Shown here: positions 24,918-34,122 of the stretch, piece by piece
Layout of the letters: every line of letters starts with the position of its first letter
How positions within the stretch are numbered: the stretch's first letter is position 1
From: DATKDF01 sp035512795
Lineage (GTDB): Bacteria; Acidobacteriota; Vicinamibacteria; Vicinamibacterales; SCN-69-37
Length of the DNA: 35,765 nucleotides
Assembly (NCBI GenBank): GCA_035512795.1
Contig: DATKDF010000110.1
Coordinates: 1 to 35,765 of the forward strand
Direction of reading: 5' to 3'
Program-made: the position numbers and the translations under genes
Notes under the pieces: generated by a model
Told to the model about the DNA's origin: nothing
What the model saw: only the letters and a program-made list of their open reading frames with translations
The model's database searches: none

Positions 24918-27900
24918 CTACTGCGCCAGCTTGCGCCGGGCACTCGCGACGCGTTCCCGGTCCATGTCCCCATCGGCCCAGTGATCGAGAAATGTCGTGT
25001 AGAGCGACCGCGCGCGGGCGGTGTCGCCGCGGCGGTCGAGAATCTCGGCGAGCAGGAAGTGCGCCCGGACCCAGTCGTGTGCGCGGAAGAGACGTTCGTG
25101 TCCGAGCGCCACGACCCGCTCGAGCCACCTGGCCGCTTCGGCCTCGCGGCCGGCGGCCAGGTTGGCGATGGCGGCCGCATGGAAGAAGTGCACATGATTC
25201 GATGGCGTCGACACGGCGCCCCGTGGGCTCAGTCCGCTCGCCGCTCTCGTGACGAGGTCGGCCGCCGTGGCCGCATCGCCGGCTGCCAGTGCGACCAGGC
25301 CGCGCGCGAGTGCGGCCTGGCGGGCTGGGGCCGGGCCCGGCGCCCGCGTCGCGGCCTCGTCGATGGCGGCCAGAGCCTCGCGTGCCGCGTCCAGGCGCCC
25401 GGCCGCCGCACGAGCCAGGGCCACGTTGTGCAGCACGACGAGCTCCAGATCGGCCTTGCGCGCTTCAGCCAGGGAGACTTCCGCCGCGGCCAGCGCGTCG
25501 GCCGTCCGGTCCAGGCCGAGGAGCAGTTCGATGCGGATGTTCCGTCCGACCAGCCGGTCCTGGAGCGACGCGCCGTCGAGCCGTTCCATCTCATCGAGCC
25601 GCGCGAACGCCTCATCCGACCGACCCTCGAGCGTGGCCAGAATCGTGGCGCTCACGAGCCCAAGCCACCGGCTGAATGGACTGGTGGTCTCGCCGAACAC
25701 CTTCACCACTTCCCGCGCGTCGTCAGGACGACGCTGCAGGGTATGGGTGACAAACAACCCCCACATCGGGAGAAAGTCGGTCGGATTGAGATCGCGCGCG
25801 CGGATGAAGGTGGCACGGGCCTCATCGAGTCGCCCCTCGAACACCAGCACCTCGCCCAGATGATGATGGGCGACGGCGCTTTCGGGTCGACCGGCCAGAA
25901 AGGCTTCGATGACCCCTCGCGCCCGGCCGACCTCGCCACGCGTGGCGAGCAGTTCGGCCAGATTGCCGTAGGTCGTCGGGTTCGACGTGCCGCGGCGGAT
26001 GAGCTCCTCGTACTCGGCGACCGCTTCGTCGTGGCGTTCGAACTCGGAATAGAGGAGGGCCAGATTGTGCCGAGACGCCTGGTGCTCCGGATGCAGGGAG
26101 AGCAGTTGCCGGTACGCCTCGGCAGCCTGGGCGCGCGTCTGCGGTCGGCGCGAGTAGAACTGCCCTTCGATGTAGAGCCGCTCTCGCGGTGAGAGGCGCG
26201 CGCTGTTGTCGAGCGCCAGCCTCGCGTGCGTCTGACTGCGGTCGGACAATCCCAGGTTGCCGGAGATGACCGCGAGCTTGGCGTGCGCCATGGCAAAGGA
26301 CGGATCGATGGCCACCGCCTGCTCGAGCAGCGGGACGGCCTGGGCTTCGAGAAAGCGCTCGTGCAGGTCCATCGCTTCGGCGTAGTAGCGATACGCCTCG
26401 ATCGACGACGTCGTGATCTCCTGCAGTCCACGGTCGAGGCCGAGCTCGGGCCGCGTGCCGGGCGCATTGAGCAGGCCTCCGGGGCGCCCGGCGCCGGCGA
26501 GCGCCGACATCTCGCCCTTGATGCGGCGCGTCAGCTCGTCGACGAGCGAGAACAGGCTGGATTCGCCCACGCCTTCGACCCGTTCGGCCGTCACAATCCG
26601 TCCGCTGGCCGCTTCCTGGAGCCGGGCGTTGATCCGGATGGTCTCGCCGGCCTTGACGTAACTGCCGACAAGGACGCGATCCACGCCCGCTCGTTCGGCG
26701 AGCTGCTGGACGACATCGGCCGGAATGACGCGGTCGTCCGCCCGGTTGAGCTCGTTCAGGATCTGGTAGATGCGGTCGGTGCCGAGGACCTCGAAGTCGG
26801 ATGACTGTGACAGGTCGGTGACCATCATGTCCGTCAGGCCTGTCCGCATCCAGTCGAGCGCGGGATCGCCCGTCTGGTTCTCGAAGAACAGGACGGCGAC
26901 GGCCGGCCGGTCGCCGTCGCCGACCGCCACGGGCGCGCGGTCCCACGGGCGCCAGAACCAGAGCGTGGCGAAGACCCCGAACGCCAGGACGATGGACAGG
27001 ATGGCGACGACGCCCATCCGCGCGGTCGCCGGCGGCACGGCGATCGCGGCGGCGCCCGACGAGAGCGACGCCGACTCGAGCCGGCGGCGCACGGCGCGCA
27101 GGTCGACGACCACGTCCTTCATTCCCTGGTACCGGTCGTCCGGATCCTTGGCCGCACACTTCGCGATCAGGCGCTCGAGGTCGCCCGCCGCCTCGCCCGG
27201 CAGGCCCGGCGCCGGCGGCAGCGGCGGCAGCGGCTGCGTCAGAATCGCGTGCAGGGTGTCGAGCTGGCTCTGTCCCTGAAACGGCACCCGTCCGGTGGCC
27301 AGTTCGTAGAGCATGACGCCGAAGGAGAAGACGTCGCTCCTGTGATCGACCCGGAGGCCCCGCGCCTGTTCAGGCGACATGTAGCTGGCCGTGCCCACGA
27401 CCATGCCCGGTTCGGTTTCGGGCACGGCCCGCGTCGCCGTCGCGGTCTCGGACGAGCTGGGTTCGACGAGCTTGGCCAGGCCGAAGTCGATGATCTTGGC
27501 GTGGCCATCGTCGGTGACCATGACGTTGGCCGGCTTCAGGTCGCGGTGGATGATCCCTTTGTCGTGCGCGCGGGCGAGTCCCTCGGCGACTTCGACGGCC
27601 AGATCGAGCGCACGCCGCACGGGGAGCCCACCGCGCAGTACGACGGCCGAGAGCTGTTCGCCGCGCACCAGTTCCATCGCGATGAACGTGACCCCGTCGG
27701 CTTCGCCGACCGCGTGAATGACCGCGATGTGGGGATGCTCGAGCGCTGACGCCGCGCGGGCCTCCTGCAGCAGGCGCTCGCGGCGGGCCGGGTCGTGCAC
27801 GAGATCGTCAGGCAGCACCTTCAGCGCCACTTCACGGCCGAGGTTGGTGTCGAGCGCCCGGTAAACGACGCCCATGCCTCCTCGGCTGATTTCGCCGAGG

Positions 27901-27947
27901 ATCTGGTAGTGCGAGAGGGTGCGGCCGACCATGTCCCCGGCGGGCAT
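24918..27947 (-). CDS. Transmembrane Ser/Thr protein kinase with FlgO/TolB-like domain and TPR array
   Basis: 1009 residues from ATG 27947 (ATG 27932 has a better ribosome binding site and is possible). The Hanks kinase domain (about 14-290) is complete: Gly-rich loop GEISRGGMGVVY (18-29), Lys43, HRDLKPAN (134-141), DFG (154-156), SPE (191-193). A single membrane helix lies at 311-330. Next comes a FlgO/TolB-N-like domain (about 348-480: VAVLFFENQTGDPALDWMRTGL). From about 520 to the end there are TPR-like helical repeats (AVAIDPSFAMAHAKLAV; LHPEHQASRHNLALLYSEF; SAVAHHHLGEVLVFEGRLDEA). Kinase inside, sensor-like part outside is the expected topology. This architecture is common in Acidobacteriota. 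It is followed by the MMPL gene after 24 bases. Ligand and substrates are unknown. Confidence 0.9.
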   Translation of the reverse strand: MPAGDMVGRTLSHYQILGEISRGGMGVVYRALDTNLGREVALKVLPDDLVHDPARRERLLQEARAASALEHPHIAVIHAVGEADGVTFIAMELVRGEQLSAVVLRGGLPVRRALDLAVEVAEGLARAHDKGIIHRDLKPANVMVTDDGHAKIIDFGLAKLVEPSSSETATATRAVPETEPGMVVGTASYMSPEQARGLRVDHRSDVFSFGVMLYELATGRVPFQGQSQLDTLHAILTQPLPPLPPAPGLPGEAAGDLERLIAKCAAKDPDDRYQGMKDVVVDLRAVRRRLESASLSSGAAAIAVPPATARMGVVAILSIVLAFGVFATLWFWRPWDRAPVAVGDGDRPAVAVLFFENQTGDPALDWMRTGLTDMMVTDLSQSSDFEVLGTDRIYQILNELNRADDRVIPADVVQQLAERAGVDRVLVGSYVKAGETIRINARLQEAASGRIVTAERVEGVGESSLFSLVDELTRRIKGEMSALAGAGRPGGLLNAPGTRPELGLDRGLQEITTSSIEAYRYYAEAMDLHERFLEAQAVPLLEQAVAIDPSFAMAHAKLAVISGNLGLSDRSQTHARLALDNSARLSPRERLYIEGQFYSRRPQTRAQAAEAYRQLLSLHPEHQASRHNLALLYSEFERHDEAVAEYEELIRRGTSNPTTYGNLAELLATRGEVGRARGVIEAFLAGRPESAVAHHHLGEVLVFEGRLDEARATFIRARDLNPTDFLPMWGLFVTHTLQRRPDDAREVVKVFGETTSPFSRWLGLVSATILATLEGRSDEAFARLDEMERLDGASLQDRLVGRNIRIELLLGLDRTADALAAAEVSLAEARKADLELVVLHNVALARAAAGRLDAAREALAAIDEAATRAPGPAPARQAALARGLVALAAGDAATAADLVTRAASGLSPRGAVSTPSNHVHFFHAAAIANLAAGREAEAARWLERVVALGHERLFRAHDWVRAHFLLAEILDRRGDTARARSLYTTFLDHWADGDMDRERVASARRKLAQ

Positions 27948-27970
27948 CTTACCGCGTCGGGTCCCGGCGG

Positions 27971-29488
27971 CTACCAGTGGAACGCCGTGCGGGCCGCCGC
28001 TGCCGACAGGCTGGCGTGGAGCGCGACGGCAGCCGGCCGGGTCAGATACGGAATAGCCACGCGGTGCGACGCCGCGCCGGCGCCCGCCGTATCGACGCTC
28101 ACGCGGGCCATCGCCCAGCGCCGGTCGAACGGCGACTCGACGAGCTCGACGCTCTGCACGCGCGTGTAGCGCGCAATCGTCAGGTGCCGCCTGAGCCAGC
28201 CGCTCCGGAACAGGACGGCGCCGTCGACGACGGCCCAGCCGAGATGCGCGACCGTGCGCCCGGCGGCCACACTGTGCCAGGCCACGAGCAGCCCGAACAG
28301 GCTGAGCGCGTACCAGCCGATCGCCAGGGCGGCCAGACCGGCCACGACGGCCGATGTGATCAGTCGTCGCCGCAGCTCGCGCGTGAGCGCTCCCTCGGCC
28401 GGCGCCTGCCACGCGAGGGCCGACAGGTCGAGTTCGGGCAGCACCTCGCGGATGAGCGCCTCCGACCGGGTCCCCGCGATCACCGGCGCCAGCGACTCCC
28501 GGCGGCGTTCGCCGCCGTCCGGGCCGGAGCCGCCGGCCGTGTCGACACGGATGGTCACGCGGTCGAACAGCCGGTGCAGGATGCCGTCGGTGACCGTCAG
28601 CGTCTGAATCCGGCGCAGGGGAATGGTGGCCGACACCCGCGTGATGAGCCCGTACTCGGCGCGCAGGTCCTCGCCGGCACGCGACACCCGGAAGCCGTGG
28701 AGCCGGATGATCGCCAGCACGACCGAGAGGAGTCGAATCAGGATCAGCACGCCCGCAATCGCCGCGACGACGAGCCCGAGCCGCTCCAGCGTGACGCCGC
28801 CGACCCAGAGTTCGCCAATCGCGTCCCGGATCCGGCCGCTCTCGACGACGTCGTCTCCGGCCACGCGGTTGATGACGCGCTCGGTGACGCCAGCCTCCCA
28901 CAGCAGGCCGATGAGGCCGGCGATCACGATGCCGCCGCGATTCTCGATGACGCCGTGAATCGCCAGTTCGCGCGTCGGCAGCGCCAGCAGCACGCGGGGT
29001 GTGTCGAGCTCGGCCGGCGCCGCCGGGTCCGTCTCGCCCTCGGCGGCTGTCGCCGGCGCCGTGCGACGGCCCGCGAACACGCGCTCGCGCATCTCGCGAT
29101 AGGCGTCCCACGTCACGACGCTCAACCGTGCGTCGGTCTCGGCGCCACTGCCGGTATCGACGCGCACGTCGACGACGCCGAGCAGCCGGTGCAGCACGTT
29201 CTGGATCGCGTCGAGATTCTGAATGCGCGCAAAGGGAATGTGGCGCTCGTTGCGCACGAAGAAGCCGTGCTTGACGACCAGCTCATGCTCTTCGAAGCGA
29301 TACCGGTAGTAGTAGTAGCGGAGGACGGCCACGAGCGTGTAGAGCGTCAAGGCGAGCGGCGCGATGGCCTCGAGCCCGCCCCGGGAGCCAGCCACCAGGG
29401 CAAAGACGAGGGGAATGCCGAACTCGCGCAACTGCGCGATGAGGCCGAACAGAATCGACGCCGGGTGCAGGTGCTGTTCAGACGGCAT
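27971..29488 (-). CDS. Membrane protein with three bacterial PH (bPH2) domains, YdbT type
   Basis: 505 residues. Three bPH2 repeats are visible, each with a polar-basic segment followed by IP-R-IQ/VQ. These are HIPFARIQNLDAIQNVLHRL (about 83-102), TIPLRRIQTLTVTDGILHRL (about 294-313), and a divergent third (RYTRVQSVELVESPFDRR, about 439-456). Membrane helices precede each repeat (about 11-60, 175-265, 375-410). A conserved VRVDTGSG/IRVDTAGG strand closes each domain. Relatives (YdbT/DUF304) are membrane proteins linked to envelope stress and, in Bacillus, antimicrobial resistance; their biochemistry is unclear. The start overlaps the end of the YdbS-like gene by 11 bases. The kinase gene begins 23 bases after this gene ends. 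Confidence 0.85.
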   Translation of the reverse strand: MPSEQHLHPASILFGLIAQLREFGIPLVFALVAGSRGGLEAIAPLALTLYTLVAVLRYYYYRYRFEEHELVVKHGFFVRNERHIPFARIQNLDAIQNVLHRLLGVVDVRVDTGSGAETDARLSVVTWDAYREMRERVFAGRRTAPATAAEGETDPAAPAELDTPRVLLALPTRELAIHGVIENRGGIVIAGLIGLLWEAGVTERVINRVAGDDVVESGRIRDAIGELWVGGVTLERLGLVVAAIAGVLILIRLLSVVLAIIRLHGFRVSRAGEDLRAEYGLITRVSATIPLRRIQTLTVTDGILHRLFDRVTIRVDTAGGSGPDGGERRRESLAPVIAGTRSEALIREVLPELDLSALAWQAPAEGALTRELRRRLITSAVVAGLAALAIGWYALSLFGLLVAWHSVAAGRTVAHLGWAVVDGAVLFRSGWLRRHLTIARYTRVQSVELVESPFDRRWAMARVSVDTAGAGAASHRVAIPYLTRPAAVALHASLSAAAARTAFHW

Positions 29489-30023
29489 CGGGTCCGCTGT
29501 CGGGCAGTAGATGATCGCGGATACGCAGCGCCGTCGCGTGCGCGAGCCCGTCGAGCTGGATGCGGGCGAAGTCCGTGCCGGCCGTGTAGATCACCAGCGT
29601 CCCCAGCTCGTAGCTGCGCTCGATGGGCCCCTGCGACACGTCGGTGTGCTGCACGCGGGACCGCGGCACGTGGATGATCCGGCGAAACACGACACCGCGA
29701 CGGATCTCGATGCTGGTGGCATCAACCGAGTACGACCGATAGCGGTAGGCCACAGGCGGCCACGCCCACGCCCACCAGACCAGCAGCCCGACACCCGCGC
29801 TCCAGAACGCGACGGGCGCCCAGCCCGGCAAACCACCCGGCGCGCTCAGGATGACGATGACCACGAAGGGCAGCGTGCCGAAGGCAGCCACCGCCGTGAA
29901 CACCGCTCGCGCCAGGCGTTGAACCGCAATCAGGCGCGGATCGAGCGGGCGGCTGCGGCCGTCGGCAATCGAGCCGGGCGCGTCCGGTGTGGCCGGTTCG
30001 AAGGGGCTCTCGTCGGTGGACAT
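29478..30023 (-). CDS. Membrane protein with one bacterial PH (bPH2) domain, YdbS type
   Basis: 181 residues. After a polar N-terminus there are two membrane helices (about 40-62 and 67-87). A single bPH2 domain follows (about 93-175: YRYRSYSVDATSIEIRRG, HVPRSRVQHTDVSQGPIER, YTAGTDFARIQLDGL). It is the usual partner of the three-domain YdbT-type protein encoded downstream, with an 11-base gene overlap, and the two probably form a membrane complex. It begins 24 bases after the propeller gene ends. Function is inferred only from the pair. Confidence 0.85.
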   Translation of the reverse strand: MSTDESPFEPATPDAPGSIADGRSRPLDPRLIAVQRLARAVFTAVAAFGTLPFVVIVILSAPGGLPGWAPVAFWSAGVGLLVWWAWAWPPVAYRYRSYSVDATSIEIRRGVVFRRIIHVPRSRVQHTDVSQGPIERSYELGTLVIYTAGTDFARIQLDGLAHATALRIRDHLLPDSGPDAV

Positions 30024-30047
30024 GTAAAACGCGGTTCCCTGTCGAGC

Positions 30048-31031
30048 TCAGCGTAACGCTGTCACCAGTCGCGGGTCGATCCGTGACAGCCCGCCCGTCC
30101 CGGCCGCCAGCCAGATCGACGCGTGAGCGACGGCGAGCGGGCCGCCGCCACCGTCGCCGGTGAACACCTGATCGACGCGATTGGTTCGCGGATCGATCCG
30201 CACGAGTGGCGTGCCCGGCGCCGAGACCCAGACCGAGCCCTCGCCAACCGCGATCGTACCTCCATCGGCCTTCACACCCAGTGCGATGGTCGCCGTCACA
30301 CGCCCGCTCGCCGGATCGATGCGGACCACGGCGCCTGTCTTCCCGGCGAGCGCCCACACGGCATCGGCCCCGACCGTGATCCGGCCGGGTGAGCCGGCCG
30401 CGGCCATCGACTTGTCGACGAGATTGGTGTGCGGGTTCACCCGGACAACCACGTCGGCGGCGCCGCCGGCCGCCCAGATCGACTTCAGGCCAAAGGCGAG
30501 CGCCGACGTTCCGCGCGGCAGGTAGACATCGGCGACCGCGTGGCCCGAGTCCGGGTCGACCCGGAGCATCGTGCCGGCCTCGTCAGCCAGAATCCAGAGG
30601 CTGCCGATGCCCGTAGTCAGGGCGCCGCCAGTCGGTTGGAGCGCGCCGAGCGGGGTCGTCTTGACGGCCAGGGACTCGAGGTCGACCCGAGCCAGGGTGC
30701 GGGTGTCACAGAGCGGAATCCAGACCGCTCCGAAGTCCACCGCCAACCCGCCACACGGCTCACCGGGCAGGGCCACCGTCCCGGGTTCAGCCTTGCCGGC
30801 CGGATCCAGCTTCACGACGCGGGCCGGCTCCCGGACGACAGCCCACACGTTACTCGCAGCCGAGCCGATACCCGTCACAGTGCCGATATCGTGGGTCGCT
30901 TCGGCCGAGACGCGGGCGAAGGGCAACGAAAGAGCCGGCCGAATGGCTGCAGGGTCGGGTATTGACTGCGCCAGAAGCGGCGCGAACGCCGAGAGAACAA
31001 GGATGAACGCCGGCTTGGCGCCACAAGGCAT
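30048..31031 (-). CDS. Exported beta-propeller (Vgb/YVTN-like repeat) protein
   Basis: 327 residues from ATG 31031. A signal peptide (1-22, ending PLLAQ) is followed by about six to seven repeats of the streptogramin-lyase-like/YVTN propeller pattern. Each repeat has an aromatic-containing strand (GSLWILADE, KSIWAAGG, DAVWALAG, GSVWVSAP, ASIWLAAG) then R-V/I-DP-x-(S/T)-x-x-V. The repeat-to-repeat regularity is clear. No lyase active-site residues can be identified, so a ligand- or protein-binding role is as likely as an enzymatic one. It is the first gene of the leftward run leading to the bPH2 pair and kinase, which makes it a candidate extracellular sensor partner for the kinase. Confidence 0.8.
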   Translation of the reverse strand: MPCGAKPAFILVLSAFAPLLAQSIPDPAAIRPALSLPFARVSAEATHDIGTVTGIGSAASNVWAVVREPARVVKLDPAGKAEPGTVALPGEPCGGLAVDFGAVWIPLCDTRTLARVDLESLAVKTTPLGALQPTGGALTTGIGSLWILADEAGTMLRVDPDSGHAVADVYLPRGTSALAFGLKSIWAAGGAADVVVRVNPHTNLVDKSMAAAGSPGRITVGADAVWALAGKTGAVVRIDPASGRVTATIALGVKADGGTIAVGEGSVWVSAPGTPLVRIDPRTNRVDQVFTGDGGGGPLAVAHASIWLAAGTGGLSRIDPRLVTALR

Positions 31032-31047
31032 GGTCGCCCATAATACC
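31015..31047. promoter_or_regulatory. Candidate bidirectional promoter with a shared -10 region
   Basis: The gap between the two divergent genes is only 36 bases (31032-31067). Leftward, TATTAT (top-strand 31040-31045) is a near-consensus -10 lying about 9 bases before the propeller ATG, which would give a leaderless or near-leaderless transcript. Rightward, TTGGCG (31015-31020) and CATAAT (31039-31044) are 18 bases apart. The two -10 elements overlap on the symmetric sequence CATAATA. The leftward -35 is poor. Confidence 0.45.
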
Positions 31048-31067
31048 GGTGAAGTCGTGAGGTGGTG

Positions 31068-34000
31068 ATGTCCGGTCCTGCGCGGCGGTCGATTGGCTCG
31101 GCCCTCGCTTTGCTGCACCTGGCGATCCTGACGGCGGCGATCCGGGCCCAGACTCCCGCGGACTCGTCGCCCGCCCCGTCTCAGGCACAAGCCATCCAGT
31201 TTTTCGAGGAGCGCATTCGGCCCATTTTCGTCAGCTATTGCGCCGACTGTCATGAAGACGACGAGAGCGGCGGCCTGCGGGTGGATTCGCGGGCGGCGCT
31301 GCTCAGAGGCGGCACGTCCGGTCCGGCGATCGTGCCGGGCAAGCCGGACGACAGCCTGCTCATGAAGGTCGTGCGCCACGCGAGCGGCTTTCCCAGGATG
31401 CCGCGCGTCGGGCCGCGACTCGGCGACGAGCAGGTCGCCGCGCTCGCAAGCTGGATCGCGTCGGGTGCTGTGTGGCCGGCCAGCGCCGGCGATCCGGTAG
31501 CGCCGCTGCCGTCGCACGAGCGGACCCTCACGGCCGAGGAGCGTGCCTTCTGGGCCTTTCAGCCGATCGCGCCGGCGGCCGTGCCCTCGGTCGGCGACAC
31601 GGCGTGGCCGGCATCCGACATCGATCGGTTTGTACTCGCGCGTCTCGAGGCCGAAGGGCTCGAGCCGGTCGGGCCAGCCGACAAGCGGGCGCTTCTCCGG
31701 CGGGCGACCCTGGACCTGACCGGCCTGCCGCCGACGCCCGAAGCGGTCGACGCGTTTCTCGCCGACCAGTCGCCTGACGGGTTCGCCAGGGTCGTCGATC
31801 GGTTGCTGGCCTCACCGCAGTACGGCGAAGCGTGGGGCCGGATGTGGCTCGACGTCGCGCGATATGGCGAAGACGACTATCGCAGCCTCGACCCGATGGG
31901 CCGGGGCTTCAACCCGTACCCGAACGCGTATCTGTACCGCGACTGGGTCATCAAGGCGTTCAACGACGACATGTCCTGGGATCGGTTCGTCACGGCCCAG
32001 GTGGCCGCCGATCTCGACGAGGATGCCGACGCCCGGATGCGGAACCTGCCGGCGCTCGGGTTTCTCGGTCTGGGTCCCTGGTACTACGACAACGGTGCCG
32101 TGGAGATCACGCGCGCGGATGAACGCAACGACCGGGTCGATGCCGTCAGTCGCGGCCTGCTCGGCCTGACGGTGGCCTGCGCGCGCTGCCACGACCACAA
32201 GTACGACCCGATTCTGGCGCGGGACTACTACGCGCTGGCCGGCGTGTTCCTGAACACCGAGTACCACGAGTATCCGCGCGCGCCCGAGGCGGTCGTCACC
32301 GCCCACAAGACGGCCGAGAAGACGATCGAGAAGAAGGAAGAGCTGCTGGCCGATTTCCTGACCAAGGAGTCGAAGCAGCTCGCCGAGACGCTCGCGTTTC
32401 AGGCGGCCAGGTACATGAAGGCCGCCTGGCGGGTGCTCGGCGACCCGAAGGCCGACAAGCTTCGCGTGGTCGACGGCGAGAAGCTCGATTTCGAGCTCTT
32501 CGAGCGCTGGCTCCGATTCCTCGCCAAGCCGCAGACGTTCTACCCGGACCTGGCCGACTGGCAGGCGATGATCGAAAAGGGAGGCACGGCCGCCGAGGCC
32601 GACCGGCTGGCCACGGCCTTAGAGGAGAAGCTCGTCACGCTCGTCATCGACAAGCGTGCCATCGACGAAGAGAACGAGATCATCCGGGCGCAGGCGCTGC
32701 CGGGGACGAAGCCGAAGAAGCCCGCCAACCTGCCGAACGAGTTCAAGACGAACGACGACTTCTGTCCCGGGTGCGCACTCGAATTGAAGAGCCTTGCGGC
32801 CGAGCGGATGAGCCTCTGGACCGACGTCTTCATGCGCGATCTCGAGGACGAGGCTGCCCCGGGGCAACCGATGCGACCGGGTCTGCTCGTCTTCCGGGGC
32901 TGGGGCCTCGAGCGGCAGCTCGGCCCGGATCGGCGCGACCTGGTCGCGGCGCTGCGGGCCGACATCAAGAAGATGCGTGACGCGCTGCCGCCGAAGTACC
33001 CCTACGTGCACGGCGTGCGCGACCTGGCCGAGCCGGCCAATCTCGAGGTGCACCTGCGCGGCAACCCGCACCAGCTCGGCGACGAGGTCGCCCGCGGCTA
33101 CCTGACCGTCCTCAGTCCCGAGAGCGGTCGCGTACCGTTCACCACAGGCAGTGGACGCCTCGAACTGGCCAGGCGCATCGTCGCCGAGCCGATCGCCATC
33201 CGCGTGATCGTCAACCGGATCTGGAAGGGGCACTTCGGCACGGGCATCGTCGACACGCCGAGCAATTTCGGCATCAACGGCGAGCGTCCCACGCATCCCG
33301 GGCTGCTCGACTACCTGGCGCAGCGGTTCATCGACAGTGGGTTGTCGATGAAGACGCTGCACCGGGAGATCATGCTGACGACAACCTATCAGCTGAGCGA
33401 CGACGACCAGCCGGCCGCGTCGGCGGTCGACGCGGGCAACCGGCTGTACTGGCGGGCGAACCGGCGGCGGGTGACGGCCGAGCAGCTTCGCGACTCGGTC
33501 CTGTTCGTGTCCGGTGCGCTCGACACGCGGCTCGGCGGGCCGTCCGAACGGCTGACGCCACTCTACGATCGCCGCACGATCTACGGCACCGTCAGTCGCT
33601 ACAAGATGGACGAGTTCCTGCAGTTGTTCGACTTTCCGAGCGCCAGTCAGACGGCCGAGAAACGCTTCGTCACGAGCGTGCCGCTGCAGCGGCTGTTCCT
33701 GATGAACAGCGACTTCATGCAGCAGCACGCCGAGCGCGTGGCCGTACGGGTGGAGGCCGAGCCGGACGACGACGCGCGCATCCGGAAGACCTATCGGCTG
33801 CTGTTCGGCCGCCTGCCGACCGAGGCGGAGCTCGACGCCGGCCGCGAGTACCTGCGCGCCGAGCCCATGCGGCAGTACGAAGAGCAGAAGGCGGCCTCAG
33901 CCGAGGCGAAGCCGGCAGCGATGGTGCCACCACCACCGCCGCCACCGGCCCCCCCCGGGCCGCCCCCCGCGCCGGGCGCCGACGGCATGATGGCCGGCCT

Positions 34001-34112
34001 CGCCCCCGGCGCCGGGTCGGATGCCGAGCGCAAGGACTACCTGCCGGTGACGACCTTCGGGCGATACGTGAAAGTGCTGCTCAGTTCGAACGAGTTCGTG
34101 TTCATCCGCTGA
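31068..34112 (+). CDS. PSCyt1-DUF1549-DUF1553 exported protein
   Basis: 1014 residues from ATG 31068, with GAGG 6 bases upstream and a signal peptide (1-28). PSCyt1 (about 45-140) has a haem-c CxxCH motif at C58-H62. DUF1549/PSCyt2 (about 160-405) contains SDIDRFVLARLEAEGL, DLTGLPPTPEAVDAFL and a second CxxCH (C371-H375, CARCHDHKYDPI). A lysine/glutamate-rich insert (about 415-600) follows, with a CPGC at 566-569. DUF1553 (about 690-950) contains LARRIV, VNRIWKGHFGTGIVDTPSNFG and HPGLLDYLA. A proline-rich tract lies at about 953-970. This family is best known from Planctomycetes, where a link to polysaccharide degradation is proposed but not proven. It pairs with the DUF1501 gene downstream. 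Confidence 0.9.
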   Translation: MSGPARRSIGSALALLHLAILTAAIRAQTPADSSPAPSQAQAIQFFEERIRPIFVSYCADCHEDDESGGLRVDSRAALLRGGTSGPAIVPGKPDDSLLMKVVRHASGFPRMPRVGPRLGDEQVAALASWIASGAVWPASAGDPVAPLPSHERTLTAEERAFWAFQPIAPAAVPSVGDTAWPASDIDRFVLARLEAEGLEPVGPADKRALLRRATLDLTGLPPTPEAVDAFLADQSPDGFARVVDRLLASPQYGEAWGRMWLDVARYGEDDYRSLDPMGRGFNPYPNAYLYRDWVIKAFNDDMSWDRFVTAQVAADLDEDADARMRNLPALGFLGLGPWYYDNGAVEITRADERNDRVDAVSRGLLGLTVACARCHDHKYDPILARDYYALAGVFLNTEYHEYPRAPEAVVTAHKTAEKTIEKKEELLADFLTKESKQLAETLAFQAARYMKAAWRVLGDPKADKLRVVDGEKLDFELFERWLRFLAKPQTFYPDLADWQAMIEKGGTAAEADRLATALEEKLVTLVIDKRAIDEENEIIRAQALPGTKPKKPANLPNEFKTNDDFCPGCALELKSLAAERMSLWTDVFMRDLEDEAAPGQPMRPGLLVFRGWGLERQLGPDRRDLVAALRADIKKMRDALPPKYPYVHGVRDLAEPANLEVHLRGNPHQLGDEVARGYLTVLSPESGRVPFTTGSGRLELARRIVAEPIAIRVIVNRIWKGHFGTGIVDTPSNFGINGERPTHPGLLDYLAQRFIDSGLSMKTLHREIMLTTTYQLSDDDQPAASAVDAGNRLYWRANRRRVTAEQLRDSVLFVSGALDTRLGGPSERLTPLYDRRTIYGTVSRYKMDEFLQLFDFPSASQTAEKRFVTSVPLQRLFLMNSDFMQQHAERVAVRVEAEPDDDARIRKTYRLLFGRLPTEAELDAGREYLRAEPMRQYEEQKAASAEAKPAAMVPPPPPPPAPPGPPPAPGADGMMAGLAPGAGSDAERKDYLPVTTFGRYVKVLLSSNEFVFIR

Positions 34113-34122
34113 CGAGCCATTG

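Noticed and set aside
28000..29677. Open frame on the top strand across the bPH2 genes, and an in-frame leftward extension of the kinase to 29111
   Set aside because: Both are composition artefacts. The bPH2 repeats are conserved in the accepted frame, and the kinase extension is Arg/Gly-rich noise that ends where the Hanks domain begins.
31041..31517. Leftward extension of the propeller protein up to 31517
   Set aside because: The upstream part lies antisense to the PSCyt1 signal and haem region and has no homology features. A proper signal peptide starts at 31031.
33925..33990. Proline-codon tract possibly a repeat element or frameshift hotspot
   Set aside because: The frame is continuous through it and homologous C-terminal sequence follows. 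It is best read as a Pro-rich linker.
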